DNA from: Jannaschia sp. M317
Lineage (GTDB): Bacteria > Pseudomonadota > Alphaproteobacteria > Rhodobacterales > Rhodobacteraceae
Direction of reading: 5' to 3'
DNA: 64,000 nucleotides
Assembly: GCF_025141175.1 (NCBI RefSeq)
Contig: NZ_CP081155.1
Span: 2,261,001 to 2,325,000, forward strand
Part shown: positions 34,377 through 44,236 of the stretch, piece by piece
Layout of the letters: the number at the start of each line of letters is the position of its first letter
Numbering within the stretch: the stretch's first letter is position 1
Position numbers and translations under genes: made by a program
Notes under the pieces: model-generated
What the model saw: the letters and a program-made list of their open reading frames with translations, nothing else
What the model was told of the DNA's origin: nothing
Databases searched by the model: none

Positions 34377-35094
34377 GGGTCTGATCCTTGCGGGCACGGC
34401 AGAGGCACGGCGGGTGTGCGCGGGCGTCTCGGGATACGATGTGCTGGCTTCGCTGGCGGGCCGGACGGAGCGGCCCCTGCCATTGGCCGTGCCGGTGCGG
34501 ACCGGGGGGTTTGGTGGCGATGCCGGGTTTCAGGCGGCCCTGCGTCAGATGGCGGCCGTGCTGGACGCGACCCATCCCTTTGCGACCGTCATGTCCGGGC
34601 GGGCCGCGCGCATCTGCGCCGAGACGGGCGTGCCCTATCTGCGCCTGACGCGCCCACCTTGGCCGACCGAGGCGGACTGGACCCACCACGCAACCGCGCA
34701 GGCCTGCGCCGCCGCCTTGCCACGCGGGGCGCGGGTGTTCCTGTCCATCGGACCGGGTGGGCTTGCGCCGTTTCTGGGGCGCGACCTTCTGATTTGGTGT
34801 CGGCGGATCGACCCGGCACCAGATCGCCCCGGCGTGACCTGGGTCGTGGGGCCGCCTGGCCTGGAGATGTCGCAGGAGGCGGCGTCCTTTCGCACCCTGG
34901 GCATCACGCATCTGGTCACAAAGAACGCGGGCGGGGCGCGGGCCAAGCTGGACGCGGCGCGCGCGCTCGGGCTAGCGGTGCACGTGATCGACCGACCGCC
35001 GCCCCCACCCGGAGACGCGACCCATGACATCGACCGAGCCATTGCCTTTGTCCGGGCGCACGCATCCCCATTGCCGGATCATCGAGACGGATGA
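34366..35094 (+). CDS. cobK: Precorrin-6A / cobalt-precorrin-6A reductase
   Basis: A 242-residue CobK/CbiJ family reductase: ILAGTAEARRVCAGV at the N-terminus, VPVRTGGFGG, LDATHPFATVMSGRAARIC, and the C-terminal LVTKNAGGARAKLDAARALGLAVHVIDRP. It reduces the corrin ring of (cobalt-)precorrin-6A with NAD(P)H. It starts inside cbiD, and its last 71 bases are shared with the next gene, so translation is probably coupled. Confidence 0.92.
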   Translation: MPGKGLILAGTAEARRVCAGVSGYDVLASLAGRTERPLPLAVPVRTGGFGGDAGFQAALRQMAAVLDATHPFATVMSGRAARICAETGVPYLRLTRPPWPTEADWTHHATAQACAAALPRGARVFLSIGPGGLAPFLGRDLLIWCRRIDPAPDRPGVTWVVGPPGLEMSQEAASFRTLGITHLVTKNAGGARAKLDAARALGLAVHVIDRPPPPPGDATHDIDRAIAFVRAHASPLPDHRDG

Positions 35095-35695
35095 CGACGT
35101 GGCCGAGGGGGCGGCCTGGCTGGCCAGGCTGGACCCGCGATTCGCCCGGGCACTGGATCTGACGGGGCCGCTGCCGCTGCGTCGCCGGGGCGATGGACAT
35201 GGTGCCTTGCTGGCCGCAATCGTCGGACAGCAGGTGTCTGTCGCGTCTGCGCGGGCGATCCTCGCGCGGTGCGAGGCGGCGGGGCTGGACGATCCGGGCA
35301 TAGCGGCCCGCGCCACCGAGGAGGAGATGCGCGCCTGTGGCCTGTCCCGACAGAAGGTGCGGTACACGCGGGCCTTGGCCGAGGCGGGGATCGACTATGA
35401 CGGGTTGCGCCGCGCGTCGACCGACGACGTGGTCGCCTGCCTGACCGCCGTGCCGGGCATCGGGGCCTGGACCGCTGAAATCTATGCCATGTTCAGCCTT
35501 GGCCACGCCGACGTCTTTGCCCCCGGCGATCTGGCCCTGCAGGAGGCGGCGCGCATCCTGTTTGACCTGCCGGAACGTCCGAAGGAACGTGCCTTGCGCG
35601 ACATGGCCGCGGCGTGGTCCCCCTGGCGGGCGGTTGCGGCGCGGCTGCTCTGGGCCTACTACCACCACGCCAAACAGCGGGAGGGCATCGCGTGA
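35024..35695 (+). CDS. DNA-3-methyladenine glycosylase II, AlkA-like
   Basis: A 223-residue HhH-GPD base-excision glycosylase. It has AAIVGQQVSVASA, a helix-hairpin-helix LTAVPGIGAWTAEIYAMFSLG, and the catalytic Asp in FAPGDLALQEA. No C-terminal cysteine cluster is present, as in AlkA. It removes alkylated bases. The ATG at 35024 lies 71 bases inside cobK, but it is the start that keeps the conserved CRIIETDDDVAEGAAWLA region. Its stop overlaps the esterase start by GTGA. Confidence 0.9.
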   Translation: MTSTEPLPLSGRTHPHCRIIETDDDVAEGAAWLARLDPRFARALDLTGPLPLRRRGDGHGALLAAIVGQQVSVASARAILARCEAAGLDDPGIAARATEEEMRACGLSRQKVRYTRALAEAGIDYDGLRRASTDDVVACLTAVPGIGAWTAEIYAMFSLGHADVFAPGDLALQEAARILFDLPERPKERALRDMAAAWSPWRAVAARLLWAYYHHAKQREGIA

Positions 35696-36348
35696 CCCTG
35701 AACTTCGAACGGCGTGGCCCCAAGGGGGCGAAACGGCTGGTGATCTTTCTGCATGGCTACGGGGCCAATGCCGCCGACCTGATCGGTCTGGCCGACCCCT
35801 TGATGCCGCATATGCCCGACACTGTTTTCGTCGCGCCTGACGCGCCAGAGGCCAGCGCGGGTGTGCCCGGTGGGTTTCAATGGTTCCCGATCCCCTGGAT
35901 CGACGGCTCCTCCGAGGAGGAATCGATGGCCGGGATGGATCGCGCCGTCAGCGATCTGACCGCGTTCCTGGACGAGATAATGACCGCCGAAGGCGTCGAC
36001 GCCGCGCAGACCGTTCTGTTCGGCTTTAGCCAGGGCACGATGATGTCGCTGCATGTTGCCCCGCGCCGGGCCGACGCGTTTGCCGGCGTGGTCGCCTTTT
36101 CCGGGCGGATGCTGAAACCCGAAAGCCTTGGCGAAGAGGTGGTGAGCCGTCCTCCAGTCCTGTTGGTGCATGGCGATCAGGATGAGGTCGTGCCGGTCCA
36201 GAGCCTGCCCGAAGCTGCCGAGGCCCTGGAAGGGGCCGGTTTCGAGCGTGTCTACGCACATATCCAGAAAGGGACGGGCCACGGCATCGCGCCGGACGGA
36301 TTGCAGGTCGCGCTGGCCTTCTTGCGGGACGTCTACGGGATCGAATGA
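35692..36348 (+). CDS. Alpha/beta hydrolase, phospholipase/carboxylesterase (YpfH-like)
   Basis: A 218-residue single-domain alpha/beta hydrolase with an N-terminal oxyanion-hole motif IFLHGYGANAADLI. The nucleophile elbow is GFSQGTMMS, the acid is in LLVHGDQDEVVPV, and the His is in KGTGHGI. This is the Ser-Asp-His triad order of carboxylesterase 2 (PF02230). It acts on small esters; the natural substrate is unknown. The GTG at 35692 overlaps the glycosylase stop, so it is probably the last gene of the cbiD-cobK operon. Confidence 0.88.
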   Translation: MTLNFERRGPKGAKRLVIFLHGYGANAADLIGLADPLMPHMPDTVFVAPDAPEASAGVPGGFQWFPIPWIDGSSEEESMAGMDRAVSDLTAFLDEIMTAEGVDAAQTVLFGFSQGTMMSLHVAPRRADAFAGVVAFSGRMLKPESLGEEVVSRPPVLLVHGDQDEVVPVQSLPEAAEALEGAGFERVYAHIQKGTGHGIAPDGLQVALAFLRDVYGIE

Positions 36349-36428
36349 CCGCGCCCGCAGGTCGGGCATCCTGTCAGAAAACGGTCATCCTGCTGCGCTA
36401 TCTGCCCCCCAGAAATGGACACTTGTCA

Positions 36429-36457
36429 GGGAAGGACACCCATATATAGTCCTTCCC
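36429..36457. repeat. Inverted repeat in the HNH gene leader
   Basis: GGGAAGGAC (36429-36437) and GTCCTTCCC (36449-36457) form a perfect 9-bp stem. The 11-base AT-rich loop (ACCCATATATA) contains a TATA-like stretch. A second, imperfect GC-rich hairpin (about 36458-36498, GAGAGGGCC to GGGCCGCTCTC) follows. It could be an operator around a -10 element or a structured 5' leader of the HNH gene that starts at 36515. Confidence 0.5.
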
Positions 36458-36514
36458 GAGAGGGCCGCGCGCCCGAGGGCCGGGCGGGCCGCTCTCCGAT
36501 CAGGGAAGCGACGT

Positions 36515-37120
36515 ATGACCGCCTTGGCCGATCACAAACACACCGACTTTCGCACCGATTTCACACGGGATTCCGCCGGGTTACGGCATTTTCCGGCGCT
36601 GGTTCTGAACGCGGATTACCGCCCGCTCAGCTATTATCCTCTCTCGCTTTGGCCGTGGCAGGATGCGGTCAAGGCCGCCTTTCTGGACCGCGTCGATATC
36701 GTCAGCGAATACGAAGAAGTCGTCCGCTCGCCCACCACGACGATCCGTATTCCGTCGGTCGTGGTGCTCAAGGACTATGTGACCCCGCAAAAGAAGGTCG
36801 CCTTTACCCGGTTCAACCTGTTCCTGCGGGACGAGTTTTCCTGCCAGTATTGTGGATCAAAGGGCGATCTGACCTTCGACCACGTCGTGCCGCGCGCACG
36901 GGGCGGGATAACCAGTTGGGAAAATGTGGTCGCGGCTTGCGGCCGCTGCAACCTGCGCAAAGGATCCAGATCGTTGCGTCAGGTCGGCTTCCATTTGCGC
37001 CGCGCACCTCGCCCGCCGTCAGCCAGCGAGTTGATGAACGTCGGCCGGAAATTCCCGCCCAACCACCTGCACGACAGCTGGATGGATTACCTGTATTGGG
37101 ACGCGGAGCTGGAAGCCTGA
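36515..37120 (+). CDS. HNH endonuclease family protein
   Basis: A 201-residue protein. The N-terminal part starts LVLNADYRPLSYYPLSLWPWQDAVKAAF. The HNH nuclease core is FSCQYCGSKGDLTFDHVVPRARGG, then WENVVAACGRCNLRKGS, with two CxxC pairs for zinc and a DHVVPR metal/catalytic motif. This form is conserved across alphaproteobacteria as a chromosomal gene, not a mobile homing nuclease; its function is not known. The ATG at 36515 is 12 bases after an AGGGAAG. Confidence 0.87.
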   Translation: MTALADHKHTDFRTDFTRDSAGLRHFPALVLNADYRPLSYYPLSLWPWQDAVKAAFLDRVDIVSEYEEVVRSPTTTIRIPSVVVLKDYVTPQKKVAFTRFNLFLRDEFSCQYCGSKGDLTFDHVVPRARGGITSWENVVAACGRCNLRKGSRSLRQVGFHLRRAPRPPSASELMNVGRKFPPNHLHDSWMDYLYWDAELEA

Positions 37121-37156
37121 GATCGGGCAGGGGGATGCGTTCGGACGCCGGTGCCG

Positions 37157-37585
37157 TCACCTTGGAATATCGAAGCCGGGCACGGCCAACTCGAACCCCT
37201 CGAACTGAAATCCCGGCGAAACGGTGCAACTGACCAGCGACCAGTCACCCGTGGTGCGCGCGGCCTGCCAATGGTGTGGTTCGACGACTGCCTGAAAGGT
37301 CAGGCCAGTGCCCAGGGTCACGTCGGTGGCCGGGCCCGCGTCGGTTGCCGCGCGGGACAGGACCAGGGGCGCGCCCGCGTGCCACAGCCAGATTTCGGCG
37401 GCGTCGACCCGGTGCCAATGGCTGCCTTGCCCGGCTTCCAGCAGAAAATAGATCGCCGTGCCCGCTGGTCGTTCGCCCGGCGTCGCGCTTGCGGCCCAGG
37501 TTTCGCGATACCAGCCGCCTTCGGGATGCGGGGCAAGGTTCAGCGCGGCGATGACCTGCGCGGCGGTCTGAGGCAGGTCGTTCAT
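37157..37585 (-). CDS. Cupin domain-containing protein (DUF985)
   Basis: A 142-residue cupin_5 (DUF985) protein: LAPHPEGGWYRETW near residue 18, IYFLLEAGQGSHWHRVDAAEIWLWHAGAPL forming the barrel with potential metal-binding His and Glu, and C-terminal TVSPGFQFEGFELA. The enzymatic role is unknown. Its start overlaps the stop of the EamA transporter gene upstream by four bases, so the two are probably translated together. Confidence 0.88.
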   Translation of the reverse strand: MNDLPQTAAQVIAALNLAPHPEGGWYRETWAASATPGERPAGTAIYFLLEAGQGSHWHRVDAAEIWLWHAGAPLVLSRAATDAGPATDVTLGTGLTFQAVVEPHHWQAARTTGDWSLVSCTVSPGFQFEGFELAVPGFDIPR

Positions 37586-38499
37586 TGAGGGCGCCTATCC
37601 GAAGGTTGGTTGTTCTCGCGCCAAAGGATGTAAAGCCCGGTGGCAATCGTCACCGCGATTCCGGCCATGGCCAAGGGGTTGGGCCAGTCGCCAAAGATCA
37701 GAAAACCGATAGTCGCGGCGACCGGAATCTCCAGATACTGCATCGGGGCCAGGGTCGAGGCGGCGGCGTAGCGCAGGCTCCAGGTCATGAGAAGGTGTGC
37801 GGTCGTGCCCATGGCGCCAAGGGCCAGCAACATCGGCCACGCGCCGCCCGGATCGCCAAGCGTCAGGACGCCCTCGTTCGGCAGCAGGGCATAGGCCAAC
37901 AGCATCGCCAGCGTTCCCATCGTCCCGGAGGTTGCCTGCATCGCCAGCGGGTCCGCCTCGTGCGCGATCCGCCGGGTGACCAGCATGAAGATCGCGAAAA
38001 CCACAGCCACACCAAGCGGATAGAGAACCGGCCACCCAACGGCGGCAAAGCTGGGTTGCATGACCATCAGCGTGCCGATGAACCCCACGCCACAGGCGAT
38101 CAGTCGCCGCCGTCCGACCTCTTCTCCCAGGATGTAATGGCCCAGAAGCAGCAGGATGAACGGCATGACAAAGGCGATGGCCACGGCATCCGCCAGCGGC
38201 AGATAGGTCAAGCCGGTGAACATCAGGTAGATCCCTGCGATCTGCAAGACAGTGCGCAGCCCCGTCAGCTTCCAGCCCAAGGGCGACATGCGAAACGACC
38301 GACCCGACAGCACGACCAAGGGCGTCAGAATGACCGCCTGCACGGCAAACCGGATCCAGACCAATTGCAGGACAGGAAAATCATCGCTGAGGATCTTGCC
38401 GATCGAGTCGCTGAGCGGGGCCAGCAGACAGAATCCCAGCATCAGCGAAAGACCCAGCGCGGGGCGGTCGATCGGCTGGGCGAGCGGTCGTGCAGTCAT
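37582..38499 (-). CDS. DMT-family (EamA) transporter
   Basis: A 305-residue inner-membrane protein with ten predicted helices in two EamA repeats. LADAVAIAFVMPFILLLLGHYILGEEVGRRR marks the end of the first and LEIPVAATIGFLIFGDWPNPLAMAGIAV the end of the second. The substrate is unknown; family members export amino acids or other metabolites. A second EamA gene lies on the other side of eno, on the same strand. Confidence 0.88.
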   Translation of the reverse strand: MTARPLAQPIDRPALGLSLMLGFCLLAPLSDSIGKILSDDFPVLQLVWIRFAVQAVILTPLVVLSGRSFRMSPLGWKLTGLRTVLQIAGIYLMFTGLTYLPLADAVAIAFVMPFILLLLGHYILGEEVGRRRLIACGVGFIGTLMVMQPSFAAVGWPVLYPLGVAVVFAIFMLVTRRIAHEADPLAMQATSGTMGTLAMLLAYALLPNEGVLTLGDPGGAWPMLLALGAMGTTAHLLMTWSLRYAAASTLAPMQYLEIPVAATIGFLIFGDWPNPLAMAGIAVTIATGLYILWRENNQPSDRRPQ

Positions 38500-38543
38500 G
38501 GACGCTTGCCGGGCCTGCGCCCGTCCCTCGTGGACATGGGGGT

Positions 38544-38567
38544 GGCCAGGCCCTGAAAGGCCCGGCC
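38544..38567 (-). terminator. Candidate hairpin terminator after eno
   Basis: On the minus strand GGCCGGGCC and GGCCTGGCC can form a 9-bp stem (one G-T pair) around a 6-base loop, 8 bases after the eno stop. It has no clear T-run. It separates eno from the downstream EamA gene. Confidence 0.4.
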
Positions 38568-38575
38568 CCGTCGGA

Positions 38576-39901
<1,326 letters not shown>

Positions 39902-40783
39902 TTACGTTTGGGAACCCGCGTTTCGGGCACGTGCCTCACGCCACAGCGTAAACACGCCTGAGGCGATCACAATGACGACCCCGACCAGGGTCCAACCATC
40001 GGGCCGTTCTCCAAAAAACGTGACCGCCATGATCAAAGCGAACAGCATCCGCGTATACCGAAATGAGGAAACGATAGCGATGTCGCCCAACCGCGTCCCT
40101 GCCACAATGCACAGGTATCCCGCCATGCCGATGGCAACGCAGGCGGCAAGGATGCCAACCTGTGCCAGATCCGGGGGAATAAAGGGCGTTTTCTGGATCA
40201 CCTGCACCAGAAAACCCGCCGGCACCAGCGATGCAAAGGCGACGAGTGACAGGGAAACGCCCGAGGTCAGCACAGGGATGCGCCGTGTCGCCAGATCGCG
40301 GATTGCCAGCGCGACCATGCCGCCCACGGCCAGAAAGGCGGCGGGTTCGAAACCCGTGCTCCAGGGGCGGAGCATGATCAGAACGCCACCGAACCCGACC
40401 AGGATGGCAACCCACCGTCGCCAGCCGACCTGAACCCCGAGAAAAAGCGTCGCGCCCAAAGCCACCATCAGCGGCGTCGCCTGCAACACCGCGGCGGCCA
40501 GCGCCAGCGGCACCATGGCGAGCGCCGAGATGAACAGAACCGACCCGACAGCCTCGGCCCCGGTGCGGATCAGGACCTGGGGTTCCAGGAAGCTTGACCG
40601 CCAGAGCGGCTGACCCCGCAGGCGCAGCCAGATGGCGAAGGCGAGGGCCCCGCCGAGGCCCAGCATCCAGACGATCTGTGCGGGCGCGAAGGCGCCAGAC
40701 AACGTCTTGATCAGTGAATCCTCGATGGCGAACAACGCCATCGCCACCGTCATCAGGCCCGCGCCGCGGATCGTTTCGGTCAT
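39902..40783 (-). CDS. DMT-family (EamA) transporter
   Basis: A 293-residue protein with ten predicted helices and two EamA halves. It starts MTETIRGAGLMTVAMALFAIEDSLIKTL, has ALAMVPLALAAAVLQATPLMVALGATLFLG at the end of repeat one and FSALIM-like FRYTRMLFALIMAVTFFGERPDGWTLVG in repeat two. An alternative start lies four codons upstream (40795). It is only 48 bases upstream of eno on the same strand, so read-through into eno is possible. The substrate is unknown. Confidence 0.86.
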   Translation of the reverse strand: MTETIRGAGLMTVAMALFAIEDSLIKTLSGAFAPAQIVWMLGLGGALAFAIWLRLRGQPLWRSSFLEPQVLIRTGAEAVGSVLFISALAMVPLALAAAVLQATPLMVALGATLFLGVQVGWRRWVAILVGFGGVLIMLRPWSTGFEPAAFLAVGGMVALAIRDLATRRIPVLTSGVSLSLVAFASLVPAGFLVQVIQKTPFIPPDLAQVGILAACVAIGMAGYLCIVAGTRLGDIAIVSSFRYTRMLFALIMAVTFFGERPDGWTLVGVVIVIASGVFTLWREARARNAGSQT

Positions 40784-41023
40784 GTAGACGGCCAATCGCG
40801 GGTGGCGTGGCCCGGGCCTGCGGATTTGCGAATTGCGAAGTGGGCCCCGACCGTTCGGGGGGCGACCGGACAGGCGCCCGAACTGGTTGACCAGACCTCG
40901 ACCCGCTGTGACGTGCCTTTGACCGATTGGTCTGTCATGCGGGGGCGCCGACGCGCCAGGTGTCGAGGCGCGGGTTGCAGAAAAATGTTCGCGTCGGGCG
41001 CGCTGTCCGACCGAGTCCGTGGG

Positions 41024-41305
41024 CTAGAAGCCCCAGCCCAAGCCCGCCAATTCGCTCTGCTCGGATTTGCTCAGCGGTCTGTCGAAGGACAGGCCCAGCC
41101 GACCGCCATCGACCCAGCGAACATGCCCGTCGAACGCCCGACGTGCGGTTTGCAACGTGATCCGTGCATCCACTGCCGGTTCGTCTTCTACCGCGACCTT
41201 GACCCCGGTGGGCGAAACATCCAGCACGCGCGCCGTTTGCCGTCCCCCGTCGCTGTGGAGCGTGACCGTCAGGTCGGCCATCCTTCGATGTGGGCGATAG
41301 AACAT
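41024..41305 (-). CDS. PilZ domain-containing protein
   Basis: A 93-residue stand-alone PilZ-type domain: MFYRPHRRMADLTVTLHSDGG, then ARVLDVSPTGVKVAVED and GHVRWVDGGRLGLSFDRPLS. The D/N-x-S-x-x-G motif is present as DVSPTG. The upstream RxxxR motif is represented only by RPHRR, so c-di-GMP binding is plausible but not certain. The ATG at 41305 has GAGGA six bases upstream; a TTG at 41317 is possible. A CtrA-like site lies about 45 bases upstream. Confidence 0.75.
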   Translation of the reverse strand: MFYRPHRRMADLTVTLHSDGGRQTARVLDVSPTGVKVAVEDEPAVDARITLQTARRAFDGHVRWVDGGRLGLSFDRPLSKSEQSELAGLGWGF

Positions 41306-41350
41306 GACAATCCTCAATCAGATCCTTCGACCAGTCTAGCGATCCATCCC

Positions 41351-41365
41351 TTAACATTCGGTTGA
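41351..41365. promoter_or_regulatory. CtrA-like site TTAA-N7-TTGA upstream of the PilZ gene
   Basis: TTAACATTCGGTTGA (41351-41365) matches the CtrA consensus TTAA-N7-TTAA except for one base. It lies 45 bases upstream of the PilZ ATG, between that gene and fur. CtrA control of motility and c-di-GMP genes is established in Rhodobacterales, and the window contains chpT of the same relay. Confidence 0.4.
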
Positions 41366-41382
41366 CGGCGCGACCGAGATCT

Positions 41383-41793
41383 TCATTTGTGCCTGCGCAC
41401 GGCAAACAGCTCCAGCCGGTGCCCCTTCAACTCATACCCCAGGCGTTCGGCGATCCTTTCCTGCAGGGCCTCGATTTCGGGGTCGACGAATTCGATGACT
41501 TCGCCGGTCTGCACATCGATCAGGTGGTCGTGATGCTCGCGCTCCGCATCCTCCCAACGGGCGCGGCCATCGCCGAATTCGCGCCGTTCCAGAATGCCGG
41601 ATTCCTCGAACAGGTTCACCGTACGATAAACAGTCGCCAGCGAAATCGAGGCGTCGATTGCCGCGGCGCGCGCGTGGATCGTCTCCACGTCCGGATGGTC
41701 GGTCGCGGTTTCGATCACCTGCGCGATGATGCGGCGTGGGGCGGTCAGGCGCAGCCCCTGGGCTTCGCAACGGTCAACAATGGTCTTGGTCAT
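41383..41793 (-). CDS. Fur-family transcriptional regulator (Fur/Mur type)
   Basis: A 136-residue winged-helix metalloregulator: CEAQGLRLTAPRRIIAQVI, DVETIHARAAAIDASISLATVYRTVNLFEESGILERREF as the DNA-binding domain, then EREHHDHLIDVQTGEVIEFVDPEIEALQERIAERLGYEL with the metal-binding HHDHLID motif. In Rhodobacterales, Fur-type proteins often act as Mn-responsive Mur. The CxxC structural zinc motifs are absent, as in that group. It neighbours selO upstream on the same strand (36 bases). Confidence 0.87.
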   Translation of the reverse strand: MTKTIVDRCEAQGLRLTAPRRIIAQVIETATDHPDVETIHARAAAIDASISLATVYRTVNLFEESGILERREFGDGRARWEDAEREHHDHLIDVQTGEVIEFVDPEIEALQERIAERLGYELKGHRLELFAVRRHK

Positions 41794-41829
41794 GCCCGCC
41801 CCTCTAGCCGCCCGCGCCGCGCAGGTCCA

Positions 41830-43218
41830 TCACGTGCCACAAAAGGTGCGCAACACACGTTCCTGCGCCGTCGCGGGGCTGCGGTAGGGGGCGTTGGCCT
41901 CGGTTTCCTGCCAGGGGTCGTCAAGCACCGCGTTCAGCGCATGGAACGGGGCAAAATCGCCCGTGTAAGCCGCGTCGATGGCCTCTTCCACGCGGTGATT
42001 GCGGGGGATGATGGCGGGGTTCGCGCGGGTCATGGCGGCGTGATCCGGGTTGGCGGCTTTCCAGCGGAGGAGCCAGTCGTCGAACCGGTCGCGGTTCAAC
42101 ACTTGATCGCGCGCCGTCTCGGGCGCGATGGTCAGTGCGCGGAACGTGTTGGTGAAATCGCCCTGACCCTCTGCCATGATCGCCAACAGCTCCATCGCAA
42201 GCTGCATGTCCGGGACGCCGATCTTGGCGGTCATCACCTCGGTCCAGGCGGTCGCATAAAGGTCGCGAAAGCCTTCCAGCACCTCTGTCGCTTCGGCCAC
42301 AGCCTCGGTCCGTTCCCCCATCAGCGGCAGAAGCGCCGTGGCAAGCTGCGCCAGGTTCCACAGTCCGATGTCGGGCTGGTTCTTCCACGCATAGCGCCCG
42401 TGTTGATCGATGGACGAAAAGACCGTGTCGGGGTGATAGGCCTCCAGAAAGGCGCAGGGACCGTAGTCGATGGTTTCGCCGGAAATCGTCATGTTGTCGG
42501 TGTTCATCACGCCATGAACGAAACCAAAGCCCATCCACTGCGCGATCAGCCGCGCCTGCGCCTGCATGACGTGCCGCAGCAACCCCATCGGCCCCTCGGC
42601 GTCGGGCGCGTGCCGCGCGATGGCGTGGTCGAGAAGGTGCTGCAACGCATCCGCGTCATCGCGGGCGGCAAAGACCTGAAAGGTGCCGACGCGGATATGG
42701 CTGGCGGCGATGCGGGTCAGGACGCCGCCGGGCAGGGGGCCTGTTTCGCGCAGGACGGTTTCGCCCGTGCTGGCCACGGCCAGCGCGCGGGTGGTGGGCA
42801 CGCCCAGCGCGTGCATCGCCTCGCTGACGATATATTCGCGGATCACCGGGCCCAGCGCGGCGCGCCCGTCGCCCCGGCGGGAATAGGGCGTGGGGCCGGA
42901 TCCCTTTAGCTGCACATCCACCCGCCGATCGCCTGCGACATGTTCCCCCAGAAGGATCGCGCGCCCATCGCCCAATTGCGGTGACCAGCCGCCGAACTGG
43001 TGCCCGGCATAAAGCTGCGCCAAGGGCTCGGCCCCGTCCGGCACCTGGTTTCCGGCAAAGACGTCGGCTGCGGCCCTCAGGGCGTCGACGTTCAGCCCCA
43101 GCTCTGTCGCGAGGGGCGCGTTGAGGGCGATCAGCTCGGGCGCGGCAACCTTGGTAGGGGCCATCCTGGTGTAGAACCGCGCAGGCAGACGGGCGTAGGA
43201 GTTATCAAAGGCGAACAT
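41830..43218 (-). CDS. selO: Protein adenylyltransferase SelO (YdiU/UPF0061)
   Basis: A 462-residue pseudokinase-fold protein that in E. coli transfers AMP to Ser/Thr/Tyr in redox proteins. Motifs: [43 protein letters not shown] (glycine-rich loop), [38 protein letters not shown] (catalytic and metal Asp/Asn), and many Trp/Pro-rich C-terminal segments. The ATG at 43218 gives the family start [15 protein letters not shown]. Many bacterial SelO proteins lack selenocysteine, as here. Confidence 0.93.
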   Translation of the reverse strand: MFAFDNSYARLPARFYTRMAPTKVAAPELIALNAPLATELGLNVDALRAAADVFAGNQVPDGAEPLAQLYAGHQFGGWSPQLGDGRAILLGEHVAGDRRVDVQLKGSGPTPYSRRGDGRAALGPVIREYIVSEAMHALGVPTTRALAVASTGETVLRETGPLPGGVLTRIAASHIRVGTFQVFAARDDADALQHLLDHAIARHAPDAEGPMGLLRHVMQAQARLIAQWMGFGFVHGVMNTDNMTISGETIDYGPCAFLEAYHPDTVFSSIDQHGRYAWKNQPDIGLWNLAQLATALLPLMGERTEAVAEATEVLEGFRDLYATAWTEVMTAKIGVPDMQLAMELLAIMAEGQGDFTNTFRALTIAPETARDQVLNRDRFDDWLLRWKAANPDHAAMTRANPAIIPRNHRVEEAIDAAYTGDFAPFHALNAVLDDPWQETEANAPYRSPATAQERVLRTFCGT

Positions 43219-43240
43219 CACGGAACCTCGGGCCAAAGAG

Positions 43241-43296
43241 GGCGGCGTGAACCCCGCCCTACTGGGTCGTCAGCGTAGGGCGGGGTTCACGCCGCC
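43241..43296. repeat. Perfect 22-bp inverted repeat (REP/MITE-like palindrome)
   Basis: Two perfectly complementary 22-base arms, 43241-43262 and 43275-43296, flank a 12-base loop. The inner arm sequence is GTAGGGCGGGGTTCACGCCG. The element fills most of the gap between the selO start (43218) and the end of the nucleoside hydrolase gene (43304). It has no T-run. Its size, symmetry and position are those of dispersed REP-type palindromes; similar GTAGGG-GGGTTCAC palindromes occur in other Rhodobacteraceae as far as I recall. Confidence 0.75.
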
Positions 43297-43303
43297 GCCA
43301 CGG

Positions 43304-44236
43304 TCAGAACCGGGCGATCCGGTCGGTCAGTAGGGCAAAGAACCCGTCCGCGTCGACATCGCCGATGAAGAGCGCATTGGCAGGACGGTCCGTGACCCGC
43401 CACCAATCGGCAACGGTCATGCCACGGGTCAACGGACTGTCGACCTCGATTTCCACGTTGATCTCGCGCCCGTGGAACAGATCGGGGCGCAACAGCCAGG
43501 CGATCACGCAGGGATCGTGCAGCGGGGCCCCGGCGGAGCCGTATTTTTCCATGTCGAAGCGCTCGAAAAAGCCGGTCCAGCCCGCGACGACCTGGCCCAC
43601 GGGCCCGGCTGCGCGAAACGCGTCGTTGCGCGCCCGGGTGGTCAGGGCCTTGTGCGTCACGTCCAGCGGCAGAACGGTCAACGGCACGCCGCTGGCAAAG
43701 ACCGTGCGCGCCGCCTCCGGGTCGACGTAGATATTGAATTCGGCGGCGGGCGTGATGTTGCCCACTTGGAAATAGGCCCCACCCATCAGAACGATGCGTT
43801 GAATGCGCTCGGCGATGTCGGGGGCGCGGTTCAGCGCCGTGGCAATATTCGTCAGCGGACCCAAAGGGCAGAGCGTGACCGTCCCCGGTGCTTCGCGGCG
43901 CAGGGTGTCGATCAGGAAATCGACCGCATGGCCATCTGCCAGCGACATCTGAGGGTCGGGCAGGTCGGCCCCGTCCAACCCGGTCTTGCCGTGCACATGT
44001 TCGGCGGTCACCAGATCGCGCGCCACGGGTCGGTCGCAGCCGGCATGGACCGGCAGGTCGGGCCGTCCGGCCAATTCGCAAACCTTGCGTGCATTCAGAC
44101 TGGTCAGGTCCAGCGGAACGTTGCCCGCAACCGTGGTGAGGCCCAGGACCTCCAGCTCTGGCGAGGCGAGCGCCAGCAGGATGGCCACGGCGTCGTCCTG
44201 GCCGGGATCGGTGTCGATGATGATCTTTTGTGTCAT
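43304..44236 (-). CDS. Nucleoside hydrolase
   Basis: A 310-residue IUNH-family enzyme that hydrolyses the N-glycosidic bond of ribonucleosides. The N-terminal calcium-binding cluster is IIIDTDPGQDDAVAI. Further motifs are LTTVAGNVPLD, AEFNIYVDPEAARTVF, VTLCPLGPLTNIATAL and a C-terminal HDPCVIAWLL with the last metal-binding Asp. A purine- or pyrimidine-preferring substrate cannot be decided from this. It is a single gene with no transporter next to it. Confidence 0.92.
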   Translation of the reverse strand: MTQKIIIDTDPGQDDAVAILLALASPELEVLGLTTVAGNVPLDLTSLNARKVCELAGRPDLPVHAGCDRPVARDLVTAEHVHGKTGLDGADLPDPQMSLADGHAVDFLIDTLRREAPGTVTLCPLGPLTNIATALNRAPDIAERIQRIVLMGGAYFQVGNITPAAEFNIYVDPEAARTVFASGVPLTVLPLDVTHKALTTRARNDAFRAAGPVGQVVAGWTGFFERFDMEKYGSAGAPLHDPCVIAWLLRPDLFHGREINVEIEVDSPLTRGMTVADWWRVTDRPANALFIGDVDADGFFALLTDRIARF

